Positions 1 to 7,967 of a DNA stretch of 52,413 bases are shown here, piece after piece. Source of the DNA: Pseudonocardia sp. Its GTDB lineage: Bacteria > Actinomycetota > Actinomycetes > Mycobacteriales > Pseudonocardiaceae. The stretch spans positions 1 through 52,413 of the forward strand of contig NZ_JAOPWR010000428.1 of NCBI RefSeq assembly GCF_025965585.1, read 5' to 3'. Both the position numbers and the translations under genes were made by a program. Under the pieces are notes generated by a model. The model ran no database searches, was not told where the DNA came from, and saw nothing but the letters and a program-made list of their open reading frames with translations. Each line of letters starts with the position of its first letter. Positions within the stretch are counted from its first letter, which is position 1.

Positions 1-7
1 GGTTTTG

Positions 8-79
8 CTCCTCCGACTGGATTCGAACCAGTAACCGCCCGATTAACAGTCGGGTGCTCTGCCGTTGAGCTACGGAGGA
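8..79 (-). tRNA. tRNA-Asn (anticodon GTT)
   Basis: A complete 72-nt cloverleaf reads on the minus strand. The acceptor arm TCCTCCG pairs with CGGAGGA, the T-loop is GGTTCGAATCC, and the anticodon GTT (plus-strand AAC at 45-47) lies in the loop ACTGTTAAT. The discriminator is G at position 8. No CCA is encoded. It stands alone, with no other tRNA nearby in the window. Confidence 0.97.
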
Positions 80-223
80 CCGTGTGCTGCGGGACTGGCC
101 CGCCGACGGGGAAACTTTAGCGCACCACCGCACCCGGGTTCGGCCGGGGTCCTCCCCGCCCCGACGCGCCCGGACGGCTGCTGAGGCAGGATGGCGCGAC
201 GGACGAGAGGCTGGGAGGCCGTC

Positions 224-436
224 ATGCTGAAGTTCCTGCTGGGAGCAGCCGTCGGCTACGTGCTGGGCGCGAAGGCCGGGCACGAGCGCTACGAGCAGCT
301 CAAGCGCACCTACCAGCGCGTGTCCGATCACCCTGCCGTCCAGGGTGCGGCCGGGGTCGTGCGGGCGCGGGTCGAGGAGAAGGTCACGGGCGGGCGGCAC
401 CCGTCCGGCGCCGGCTCCAACGGCCACCCCCGCTGA
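224..436 (+). CDS. Small YtxH-like membrane-anchored protein
   Basis: A 70-aa protein with one N-terminal hydrophobic helix (MLKFLLGAAVGYVLGAKAG) followed by a basic, charged helix rich in Arg, Lys and Glu. This is the usual form of small actinobacterial YtxH-like proteins; their role is not established, though some members are linked to stress. The ATG at 224 was chosen because GGGAGG lies 6 nt upstream and it puts the hydrophobic helix at the very N-terminus. An in-frame ATG at 191 would add 11 unconserved-looking residues. The tail is Gly/Ser/His-rich and probably disordered. It appears to be a single-gene unit. Confidence 0.65.
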   Translation: MLKFLLGAAVGYVLGAKAGHERYEQLKRTYQRVSDHPAVQGAAGVVRARVEEKVTGGRHPSGAGSNGHPR

Positions 437-467
437 GCAGGGGCGCCCGCCGCCGAGGGGGCCGGGA

Positions 468-581
468 CGGTTCCTGCGCCACGTCGCCCTCGACGAGAAG
501 GCCGCGGGCGCCGGCTGTCCCTTCGACCTGCCGGTCGTCGACGGGCTGCGCCGCAACTGGCTCACGCTCGGCCCGGCGTCC
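468..581 (+). pseudogene. Remnant of the 5' end of a COG3910-type AAA ATPase gene
   Basis: About 38 codons read RFLRHVALDEK, then CPFDLPVVDGLRRNW, then LTLGPAS. This matches the N-terminus typical of small predicted ATPases in actinobacteria (Phe-Leu-Arg-x-Val, Pro-Phe-x-Leu-Pro-x-Val, Leu, Leu-x-Pro just before the VGENGSGKST P-loop). The similarity stops exactly where the P-loop should begin, and the frame then runs antisense through the ArsR gene. No start codon with a ribosome site precedes it and no Walker motifs follow. It is read here as a gene stump left by deletion. The family match is from memory of the motif, so confidence is moderate. Confidence 0.45.
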
Positions 582-594
582 CGCACGACCGGGC

Positions 595-933
595 TCACAT
601 CCGCAGCCCGGACCGCCCCCGCGACGGCGCACGCAGCTCGCTGTGGTGCTCCACCGCCCTCTGCACCATCTCCACGACGTGCGGGTCGTCCACCAGGTAC
701 ACCTGCCGCCTGCCCTCACGCCGGGAGCGCACGAGCCCGGCGAGCTTCAGCTTGGCCAGGTGCTGGCTCACCGCCGCGACGGTCTGGCCGACCTCCGACG
801 CGAGCGTGCCGACGTCGCGCTCCCCCGCCGCGAGCAGCCATACGATCTGCAGGCGGGCGGTGGCGGCGAGCATGCCGAAGGTGGCGGCCGTGTCCTGGAG
901 CAGGTCGTCGTCGAGGGGCGGCGGATCGGACAC
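595..933 (-). CDS. ArsR/SmtB-family metal-sensing repressor
   Basis: A 112-aa winged-helix repressor. The HTH lies around residues 41-68 (VGTLASEVGQTVAAVSQHLA) with the usual wing RRQVYL. Helix 5 carries D83-x-H85-x10-H96-x2-E99, which is exactly the alpha-5 Zn(II)-type ligand spacing of SmtB (Asp104, His106, His117, Glu120). There are no Cys residues, so the ArsR/CadC Cys sites are absent. The start is GTG at 933. It is divergent from the P-type ATPase at 1159 and is the most likely local regulator of that gene and perhaps of the CDF exporter at 6857. By the family rule the apo-protein represses and metal releases it; Zn is most likely, with Co or Ni possible. Confidence 0.85.
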   Translation of the reverse strand: MSDPPPLDDDLLQDTAATFGMLAATARLQIVWLLAAGERDVGTLASEVGQTVAAVSQHLAKLKLAGLVRSRREGRRQVYLVDDPHVVEMVQRAVEHHSELRAPSRGRSGLRM

Positions 934-1158
934 GGACCGTAGGGTGACCTACCCGCCAAACTTGCGCAACTGATTGACCGTTACCGTGGCCGCTGCTCGA
1001 CTTGCCGCCGTCGAACGAGTGGTGCGAGGAGGTGGGCCGGATGACCGGCGAGGGAAGTAGTCGCAGCCGCGCGGACGTCCGGCTGCCCAGCCTGGGGTGA
1101 TCCCCCGACGGTCCGCGTGGTGAACCCGCGTTCTCCGACGACGTCAGGACCGTCCCCC
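934..1158. promoter_or_regulatory. Divergent arsR / P-type ATPase control region
   Basis: A 225-bp intergenic region. Two dyads stand out near the arsR start: GTAGG-N4-CCTAC at 939-952 and the perfect 8-bp palindrome TTGCGCAA at 962-969. Either could be the ArsR operator. No convincing -35/-10 pair could be assigned to the P-type ATPase. AGGA at 1145-1148 is the best ribosome site for the ATG at 1159. Confidence 0.4.
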
Positions 1159-3750
1159 ATGCCCCGCACGCCCCTCTCCCCGATCGCCGCTGCGCCGCCG
1201 GCGTTCGTTCCCGACGGCCTGCACGAGCTCTCCCTGCGCGCGCTGGCCACCGCAGCGCCGCTGGGAGTGTTCCGCCGGCTGGGGTCGTCACCGAGCGGGC
1301 TCACCGAGCACGAGGCCGCCGAGCGGCTCGCCTCCGCCGACCCGGCGACGCGCCGGCCGTCGGCGCTCCCCCCGCTGCGCACGGCCGTCGCGAGCCCGTT
1401 CGTGCTCCTGCTGGCCGGTCTCGGCGCGGTGTTCGTGCTGGTCGGGGACGCGCGGGGGTGGGCGACCGTGAGCGCGATGGTGGCCGCGAGCGTCGGGCTG
1501 CGGTGGTGGCAGCAGGTGCGCTCGGACCGCGCGATGCACGGCTTGCGGTCCCGCACGATCACCACGGTGACGGTCCGCCGCCGGGCCACCGACCGCGGCC
1601 GTCCCGTGGAGCGCGAGATCCCCGTCGACGACGTGGTGCGCGGCGACGTCATCAGTCTCGCCGCCGGTGACGTGGTGCCCGCGGACATGCGCGTGCTGAC
1701 GGCGCGGCAGCTGAGCATCGACCAGGCCGTGCTGTCGGGCGAGCAGCTCCCGGTCCGCAAGGACGCGCCCACGGGACGCACGGCCGCCGCCGGGATCCTC
1801 GACGTCCCGTCGCTCTGCTTCGCCGGCACGTCCGTGGTCAGCGGGACCGGCACCGCCGTGGTGATCGGGACCGGGCCCGGCACCTGCTTCGGGTCGCTCG
1901 CCGCGGGTGCCGTGGGCGAGAGGCCGCGCAGCACCGTCGAGCAGGGCGTGCGCGCGGTCGGCTGGACGCTGACGCGCTTCATGCTGGTGATGGTGCCGAT
2001 CGTGTTCGCCGTGAACGGCACGGTCGGTGGCAGCTGGACGCAGGCCGCACTGTTCGCGGTGGCCGTGGCGGTCGGGCTGACGCCGGAGATGCTCCCGGTG
2101 ATCGTGACGACGACGCTGGCGCGGGGCGCGGTGAACCTCGCGCGGCACGACGTGGTGGTCAAGCGCCTCGACGCGATCCAGGATCTCGGCGGCATGGACG
2201 TGCTGTGCCTGGACAAGACGGGCACGCTCACGGAGGACCGGGTGGTGCTCACCCACAGCATCGACGTCGAGGGCGAGCTGGACGACGCCGCGGCCGAGTA
2301 CGCGTTCCTGGCCGTGCACCTGGGGTCGGGGCCGCGCGGCCACGTCGACGACGCGGTGGTCGACTACGTCGGCGAGGGCCATGCGCTGCTCGTCGAGGCC
2401 CTCTACGAGCGGGTCGACGAGATCTGTTTCGACCACGACCGGCGCCGCTCGACCACGGTGGTGCGCCGCGGCGCCGAGGACGTCGTGGTGACGTGGGGCG
2501 ATCCCGACGAGGTCCTCCCCCTCTGCGCCGTGACGGACGACGTGCGCGGCCTGGTGCGCGAGTGCGTGGCCGGTCACCAGGCGTACGGGATGCGGATCCG
2601 GGCGGTGGCGGCGTGGACGGGTCCCGCACGCCGACACCCCTACGGCCCGGACGACGAGACGGGGCTGACGCTCATCGGGCTCGTCGGGTTCGTCGACCCG
2701 GTGCGGGAGAGCACCGCCGCGGCCGTGCGAGAGCTGGCAGTCCACGGTGTGACCGTGCGGGTGCTCACCGGCGACGCGCCGCGCGTGGCGGAGCAGGTGT
2801 GCGAGCAGGCGGGGATCCCGGTGCAGGAGATCGTGCTCGGCCACGACGTCGACGCGGCCTCCGACGCGGCGCTGGCCCGGATCGTCAGGCGCGCCACGGT
2901 GTTCGCGAAAGTGACGCCACGGCAGAAGGCCCGGATCGTCGGCGCGCTGCGCGCGGGCGGGCACTGCGTCGGGTTCCTCGGCGACGGCGTCAACGACACG
3001 CTCGCCCTGCGCACCGCCGACGTCGGCATCTGCGTCGACGGCGCCACGCCCGCCGCACGCGACGCCGCCGACCTGGTGCTGCGCGGCGCGGACCTGGCCG
3101 TGCTGGCCGCGGCGGTGGTCGAGGGCCGCCGGACCCTGGGCAACACCATGAAGTACGTCAAGATCACGGCGGCGTCGAACCTCGGCAACGTGCTCTCGGT
3201 GCTCGTGGCGAGCGCGGTGCTGCCGTTCCTCCCGATGCTGCCGGTGCAGCTCATGGTGCAGAACCTGCTCTACGACGCCGCCCAGCTCGCGCTGCCGTGG
3301 GACCGCGTCGAGCGCGCCTACGTGCGCCGCCCCCGGCGCTGGGACGCGGGCAGGCTCACCCGGTTCATGCTCGTGTTCGGCCCGCTGAGCTCGCTGTTCG
3401 ACCTCGCGACGTTCGCCGCGCTGTGGTGGGCGCTGGGCGTCGACACCGCGGGCGAGCAGGCGGTGTTCCACGCCGCGTGGTTCACCGAGGGGCTGCTGTC
3501 GCAGCTGCTGGTGGTGCTGGTGCTGCGCGGGCAGCGGCTGCGGCAGCCGGCGTGGCCGGTGCTGGCCGCCACCGCGACGGCCGGTGCGGTGGCGGTGGCG
3601 CTGCCGCTCTCGCCACTGGCCGGACCGCTGATGCTGGCGCCCCCACCGGCGTCGTTCGCGCCCTGGCTCGTGGGGATCCTCGGTGCCTACCTGATAGTCG
3701 TCCAGCTCGCTAAGGTCGCGGTCGTCCGGCGCACCGGGGGGTGGCTGTGA
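1159..3750 (+). CDS. P-type ATPase, MgtA/P3B-like cation transporter
   Basis: An 863-aa P-type ATPase close to the length of MgtA. It has the actuator loop SGEQLPV (about 193-199), the membrane motif VGLTPEMLPVIVTTTLARGA (about 305-324) typical of Mg-translocating ATPases, the phosphorylation site DKTGTLT with Asp352, and the hinge GDGVND at 608-613. Hydrophobic stretches give about 8-10 helices. No N-terminal heavy-metal domain or CPC motif is present, which argues against a Zn/Cd/Cu P1B pump. ATG 1159 was chosen over GTG 1117/1120 because AGGA precedes it. It overlaps the next gene by 4 nt (GTGA), so it is probably coupled to the ABC permease. Mg2+ import is the family role; the SmtB-like neighbour leaves the substrate open. 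Confidence 0.8.
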   Translation: MPRTPLSPIAAAPPAFVPDGLHELSLRALATAAPLGVFRRLGSSPSGLTEHEAAERLASADPATRRPSALPPLRTAVASPFVLLLAGLGAVFVLVGDARGWATVSAMVAASVGLRWWQQVRSDRAMHGLRSRTITTVTVRRRATDRGRPVEREIPVDDVVRGDVISLAAGDVVPADMRVLTARQLSIDQAVLSGEQLPVRKDAPTGRTAAAGILDVPSLCFAGTSVVSGTGTAVVIGTGPGTCFGSLAAGAVGERPRSTVEQGVRAVGWTLTRFMLVMVPIVFAVNGTVGGSWTQAALFAVAVAVGLTPEMLPVIVTTTLARGAVNLARHDVVVKRLDAIQDLGGMDVLCLDKTGTLTEDRVVLTHSIDVEGELDDAAAEYAFLAVHLGSGPRGHVDDAVVDYVGEGHALLVEALYERVDEICFDHDRRRSTTVVRRGAEDVVVTWGDPDEVLPLCAVTDDVRGLVRECVAGHQAYGMRIRAVAAWTGPARRHPYGPDDETGLTLIGLVGFVDPVRESTAAAVRELAVHGVTVRVLTGDAPRVAEQVCEQAGIPVQEIVLGHDVDAASDAALARIVRRATVFAKVTPRQKARIVGALRAGGHCVGFLGDGVNDTLALRTADVGICVDGATPAARDAADLVLRGADLAVLAAAVVEGRRTLGNTMKYVKITAASNLGNVLSVLVASAVLPFLPMLPVQLMVQNLLYDAAQLALPWDRVERAYVRRPRRWDAGRLTRFMLVFGPLSSLFDLATFAALWWALGVDTAGEQAVFHAAWFTEGLLSQLLVVLVLRGQRLRQPAWPVLAATATAGAVAVALPLSPLAGPLMLAPPPASFAPWLVGILGAYLIVVQLAKVAVVRRTGGWL

Positions 3751-5483
3751 GCACGCTGCGTTCGTTCCCCACCCGCGGGGCCCTGGTCCGCCCGCGCCGG
3801 AACGCCATCGACGTGGCCGTGATCGCGGGCGCGGCCGTGCTGCTGTGGGGGCTCGTCCGCGTCTCCGAGGGCGCAGCGGCCCCGTTCGACGCGGTCACCG
3901 CCCCGTCCACGGTGTCCACCGACCCCGCCGATCTGCCCTACTACGCGGCACGGTCGCTGCTGCGGATGTTCGTGGCGCTCGCGGTGTCGGTGGTCTTCAC
4001 GTTCGTCTACGCCACGGCCGCGGCGCGGCTGCGGCGTGCGGAGAAGGTCCTCCTGCCGGTGCTCGACGTCCTGCAGTCGGTGCCCGTGCTGGGCTTCCTG
4101 TCGGTGACGATCACGGGCTTCATCGCGCTGTTCCCCGGCTCCACGCTCGGCCTGGAGTGCGCATCGGTCTTCGCGATCTTCACCTCGCAGGCCTGGAACA
4201 TGACGTTCGCCTTCTACCACTCCCTCGTCACCCAGCCACGCGAGCTGGACGAGGCGGCACGGGTGCTGCGCCTGTCGCGCTGGCAGCGGTTCTGGCGGCT
4301 CGACCTGCCCGGCGGCATGATCCCGCTCGTCTGGAACGGGATGATGAGCTTCGGCGGCGGCTGGTTCTTCCTCGTCGCTTCCGAGGCGATCAGCGTGAAC
4401 GACCACGACTACGCGCTGCCCGGCATCGGCAGCTACGTCGCCAGCGCCACGGCGCAGGGCCAGCTCGGCAAGGTTCTGCTCGCGATCGGCGTCATGATCG
4501 TGATGGTGGTCGGGGTGAACGTGTTGTTCTGGCGCCCGCTCGCGGCGTGGGCGGAGCGCTTCCGCGTCGAGGACTCCGAGGCGGCCGACGCGCCGCGCAG
4601 CGTCGTGCTGAGTGTGCTGCGCCGCTCGCGCGTGCCTGCCGGCCTCGCCCGGGTGTTCGGTCCGCTGGTGCACCCCGTCGACCGGGGCATGGCCGCGTTC
4701 GGACTGGCCGAGTACCCGCTGCATCCCTCGCCGGGACGCCGCCGGGCCGGCGACGTCGTGTTCGGCGTCGCGATCCTGGCGCTGGTGGCGTGGGGGCTCG
4801 CCGAGGCGTTCGGGTACATCGCGAGCACCACCGGGTTCGGCGAGGTGGGCCACGCGTCGCTGCTCGGTCTGGCGACGTTCGGACGTGTGGTGGTGCTGGT
4901 GGTCGTCGCGACGTTGGTGTGGGTGCCGGTCGGGGTGTGGATCGGGCTGAACCCGCGGGTGTCGCGGCTCGCGCAGCCCGTCGTCCAGGTGCTGGCGAGC
5001 TTCCCGGCCAACTTCCTGTTCCCGCTCATCACTGCCGGGCTGGTGGCCACCGGGATCGGCCTGGACTGGGGCGGCATCCTGCTCATGAGCCTCGGCGCCC
5101 AGTGGTACATCCTGTTCAACGTCATCGCGGGCGCCAGCGCCATCCCCAACGACCTGCGCGAGGCCGCGGCCAACCTGCGCCTGCCCCGGTGGCTGTGGTG
5201 GCGTCGGCTGATCCTGCCCGCGATCTTCTCGAGCTACGTCACCGGCGGCATCACCGCGGCGGGCGGGGCATGGAACGCCTCGATCGTCGCCGAGGTCGTC
5301 ACCTACGGCTCCACCACGCTCACCGCCACCGGGCTCGGCGCCTACATCGCGCAGGCCACCGGCACCGGTGACGCGCCCCGGATCCTCATCGGCGTCGCCG
5401 TCATGAGCGTGTACGTCGTCGGGCTCAACCGGCTGTTCTGGCGTCGCCTCTACGCGCTGGCCGAGCGCCGCTTCTCCTTCTGA
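3747..5483 (+). CDS. Duplicated ABC permease (NitT/TauT-like, COG4986 type)
   Basis: A 578-aa membrane protein made of two fused BPD_transp_1 permease halves. Each half has an EAA loop: ELDEAARVLRLSRWQRFW near residue 168 and DLREAAANLRLPRWLWW near residue 470. About 12 hydrophobic helices are visible. The GTG at 3747 overlaps the stop of the P-type ATPase (GTGA); GTG at 3741 is the alternative. Fused permeases of this kind pair with one ABC ATPase, which follows at 5506. The substrate is unknown: the family is labelled anion or nitrate/sulfonate-like, mostly by homology. No periplasmic binding protein gene lies nearby. Confidence 0.8.
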   Translation: MSTLRSFPTRGALVRPRRNAIDVAVIAGAAVLLWGLVRVSEGAAAPFDAVTAPSTVSTDPADLPYYAARSLLRMFVALAVSVVFTFVYATAAARLRRAEKVLLPVLDVLQSVPVLGFLSVTITGFIALFPGSTLGLECASVFAIFTSQAWNMTFAFYHSLVTQPRELDEAARVLRLSRWQRFWRLDLPGGMIPLVWNGMMSFGGGWFFLVASEAISVNDHDYALPGIGSYVASATAQGQLGKVLLAIGVMIVMVVGVNVLFWRPLAAWAERFRVEDSEAADAPRSVVLSVLRRSRVPAGLARVFGPLVHPVDRGMAAFGLAEYPLHPSPGRRRAGDVVFGVAILALVAWGLAEAFGYIASTTGFGEVGHASLLGLATFGRVVVLVVVATLVWVPVGVWIGLNPRVSRLAQPVVQVLASFPANFLFPLITAGLVATGIGLDWGGILLMSLGAQWYILFNVIAGASAIPNDLREAAANLRLPRWLWWRRLILPAIFSSYVTGGITAAGGAWNASIVAEVVTYGSTTLTATGLGAYIAQATGTGDAPRILIGVAVMSVYVVGLNRLFWRRLYALAERRFSF

Positions 5484-5505
5484 TTTCTGATCGCGGAGGT
5501 CTCCC

Positions 5506-6813
5506 ATGTCCCAGGTGCTCGTCTCCGTCGAGGCCGTCAGCAAGAGCTTCACCGGCTCCACGGGCGACGAGCTACGCGTGCTCGACTCCATCTCCCTCGA
5601 ACTGCACGACGGCGAGATCGTCGCGCTGCTCGGCCGGTCCGGCTCGGGCAAGTCGACGCTGCTGCGCACGATCGCCGGGCTGATCGCCCCCACCACCGGA
5701 ACCGTGCGTTACCGCGGGAAGGAGCTCGACGGCGCCAACCCGGGCACCGCGATGGTGTTCCAGTCCTTCGCGCTCATGCCGTGGCTCACCGTGCAGGACA
5801 ACGTCGAGCTCGGGCTGGCCGCACGCGGCGTCGCCCCCGCGAAGCGACGGGAGCAGGCGCTGGCCGCGATCGACCTCATCGGTCTCGACGGGTTCGAGTC
5901 CGCCTACCCCAAGGAGCTCTCCGGCGGCATGCGCCAGCGCGTCGGCTTCGCCCGCGCGCTCGTGCTGGAACCCGACCTGCTGCTCATGGACGAGCCGTTC
6001 TCGGCCCTCGACGTGCTCACCGCCGAGAACCTGCGCACCGAGCTCACGGACCTCTGGAGCACCGACAACTTCCCGACGCGGGCCATCTGCATCGTCACGC
6101 ACAACATCGAGGAGGCCGTGCTGCTCGCCGACCGCGTCGTGGTGCTCGGGGCGAACCCCGGCCACATCCGCGCCGAGGTCGCCGTACCGCTCGCCCGCCC
6201 GCGCGACCGGCGCAGCCCCGTGTTCGCGAGCCTCGTCGACCAGCTCTACGACCTGCTCACCGGCCGTGAGACCGAGCCCGCGGCACCCGGGCCGGCCAGC
6301 CCGACGGCGCAGCCGATGCCGGCCGCGTCCGTGGGCGGGCTGGCGGGGCTCGTCGAGATCGTCGACGCCGACGGCGGCCACGTCGCCCTGCCCGACGTGG
6401 CCGCCGCGCTGAACTTCGAGATCGACGACCTGCTCCCCCTCGTCGACGCCGCCGCGATGCTCGGGTTCCTGGACGTGGCGGGCGGCGACCTCACGCTCAC
6501 GCCGACGGGCAAGGAGTTCACCACCGCCGACATCCAGCGCAGCAAGCAGATCTTCGCCGCACAGGCGCGCGAGCGGGCGCCGCTGGTGCGCACGATCTGC
6601 ACCGCGCTGGCCAGCAGCAGCAACGGCAACCTGCGGGCGGGGTTCTTCCTCGACCTGTTGCGACGCGGCTTCTCCGCCCCGGACGCCCGGCAGCAGCTCG
6701 ACACCGCGATCGACTGGGCCCGCTACGCGGAGCTGTTCGACTACGACACCGACTCCGACCAGATCACGGCCGACCCGGCGGCCGGGATCTTCCCACGGGC
6801 GGTCTCGGGGTAA
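5506..6813 (+). CDS. ABC transporter ATPase with C-terminal AAA-associated domain
   Basis: A 435-aa protein. Residues 1-255 form an NtrD/SsuB-like ABC ATPase: Walker A GRSGSGKST at 43-51, Q-loop VFQSFALMPW, signature LSGGMRQRVGFARAL, Walker B LLLMDEPFSALD, and the H-loop in VTHNIEEA. After a Pro/Ala linker, residues about 282-430 form a second domain of the AAA_assoc_C type with a winged-helix look (LPDVAAALNFEIDDLLPLVD). This domain occurs with duplicated permeases. GGAGG 8 nt upstream supports ATG 5506. It lies 22 nt after the permease, so one operon with 1159 and 3747 is likely. The C-terminal domain may regulate transport; that is inference. Confidence 0.88.
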   Translation: MSQVLVSVEAVSKSFTGSTGDELRVLDSISLELHDGEIVALLGRSGSGKSTLLRTIAGLIAPTTGTVRYRGKELDGANPGTAMVFQSFALMPWLTVQDNVELGLAARGVAPAKRREQALAAIDLIGLDGFESAYPKELSGGMRQRVGFARALVLEPDLLLMDEPFSALDVLTAENLRTELTDLWSTDNFPTRAICIVTHNIEEAVLLADRVVVLGANPGHIRAEVAVPLARPRDRRSPVFASLVDQLYDLLTGRETEPAAPGPASPTAQPMPAASVGGLAGLVEIVDADGGHVALPDVAAALNFEIDDLLPLVDAAAMLGFLDVAGGDLTLTPTGKEFTTADIQRSKQIFAAQARERAPLVRTICTALASSSNGNLRAGFFLDLLRRGFSAPDARQQLDTAIDWARYAELFDYDTDSDQITADPAAGIFPRAVSG

Positions 6814-6821
6814 GCGCACCC

Positions 6822-6856
6822 TTACACATGCAGAACCATGCATGTATGGTGCGGGG
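6822..6856 (+). promoter_or_regulatory. CDF exporter promoter with inverted-repeat operator
   Basis: TTACAC (6822-6827), a 17-bp spacer, TATGGT (6845-6850) and then GTG at 6857 only 6 nt later predict a leaderless transcript. A perfect inverted repeat ACATGCA-N6-TGCATGT (6826-6845) fills the spacer. An ArsR- or MerR-type metal repressor bound here would block RNA polymerase. Confidence 0.55.
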
Positions 6857-7909
6857 GTGAGCGACGCAGACGGGCGCGACCATGCAGCAGGTGGACACGG
6901 TCACGGCGGTGGACACGGTCACGGCCACGGCCACGGCATGTCCGCCGACGCCGACCGCCGCTGGCTGGGCATCGCGCTCGCCCTCATCACGGTGTTCATG
7001 GCCGGCGAGGTCGTGGTGGGCGTCGTCGCCTCGTCGCTCGCCCTCATCTCCGACGCCGCGCACATGCTCACCGACGCCGCGTCCATCGTGCTCGCACTCA
7101 TCGCGATGCGGCTGGCCGCACGGCCGGCGCGCGGCTCGTACACCTACGGGCTCAAGCGCACGGAGATCCTCTCGGCGCAGGCCAACGGGCTGACGCTGCT
7201 GCTGCTCGCCGCCTGGCTCACCTACGAGGCGGTCCGTAGGTTGCTCGACCCGCCCGCCGTCGAAGGTGGCCTGGTGCTGGTCACGGCGCTGGTCGGCATC
7301 GTGGTCAACCTCGTCGCCACGTGGGCGATCAGCCAGGCCAACCGGTCGAGCCTCAACGTCGAGGGCGCGTTCCAGCACATCCTCAACGACCTGTTCAGCT
7401 TCGTCGCCACGGCCGTCGCCGGCGCCGTCGTCCTGCTCACCGGGTTCGCGCAGGCGGACGCCATCGCGTCGCTGATCGTCGTGGTGCTGATGGTCAAGGC
7501 GGGGGTCGGACTCGTCCGCGAGTCGGGGCGGATCTTCCTGGAGGCCTCCCCCGCCGGCATCGACCCGGACGCGGTCGGCGACCGGCTCGTCGGCATCCGC
7601 GGCGTGGACGAGGTGCACGACCTGCACGTCTGGCAGATCACCTCGGGAGAGGTGGCCCTCTCGGCGCACGTGCTGGTCGACCCCGGCGCCGACTGCCACG
7701 CCCTGCGCCGCGACCTCGAGCTGGCCGTGGCCGGTGACTACGGCATCACCCACACCACGCTGCAGGTGGACCACGCCGGCTCGCACGCGTCGGTCGTCCC
7801 GGTGGACGTGACGGTCCTGCCCATGGCCGGCGGGCGCGGCGGCGGCTCCGACAACCACTGCGACGACAGCCACGGGCCCGTGCACCGCGAGGAGCCGCAC
7901 ACCCACTGA
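6857..7909 (+). CDS. Cation diffusion facilitator (CzcD/ZitB-like metal exporter)
   Basis: A 350-aa CDF protein. A His/Gly-rich N-terminus (GHGHGGGHGHGHGHG) precedes six membrane helices. Helix 2 has the metal site ISDAAHMLTDAASI (HxxxD) and helix 5 has FQHILNDLFSF (HxxxD), the arrangement of Zn-type exporters. A cytoplasmic ferredoxin-like C-terminal domain follows (VHDLHVWQITSGEVALSAHV). The GTG at 6857 was preferred over ATG 6842 because a -10 box sits 6 nt before it. Family role: Zn2+ (or Cd/Co) export by proton antiport. Its promoter carries a strong dyad, and the SmtB-like sensor at 595 is the only metal sensor in view. The C-terminus is again Gly/His-rich. Confidence 0.92.
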   Translation: MSDADGRDHAAGGHGHGGGHGHGHGHGMSADADRRWLGIALALITVFMAGEVVVGVVASSLALISDAAHMLTDAASIVLALIAMRLAARPARGSYTYGLKRTEILSAQANGLTLLLLAAWLTYEAVRRLLDPPAVEGGLVLVTALVGIVVNLVATWAISQANRSSLNVEGAFQHILNDLFSFVATAVAGAVVLLTGFAQADAIASLIVVVLMVKAGVGLVRESGRIFLEASPAGIDPDAVGDRLVGIRGVDEVHDLHVWQITSGEVALSAHVLVDPGADCHALRRDLELAVAGDYGITHTTLQVDHAGSHASVVPVDVTVLPMAGGRGGGSDNHCDDSHGPVHREEPHTH

Positions 7910-7967
7910 GCCCGTTCCGCGCACCTGCAAGACTCCGCTCGGCATCTGCACGTCGACGGGAGACACC

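Noticed and set aside
8..600. tRNA-associated integration site with a mobile element remnant
   Set aside because: No integrase, no repeated tRNA 3' end, and the ATPase stump nearby is not a mobile-element gene.
1288..3471. Minus-strand open frame of ~727 codons opposite the P-type ATPase
   Set aside because: No domain or ribosome site; the plus strand has all P-type ATPase motifs in order.
3687..5696. Long minus-strand open frame of ~670 codons opposite the ABC permease
   Set aside because: Its composition (runs of Arg, Gly, Asp, His) is typical of antisense reading in high-GC DNA, while the plus strand encodes a clear two-domain permease.
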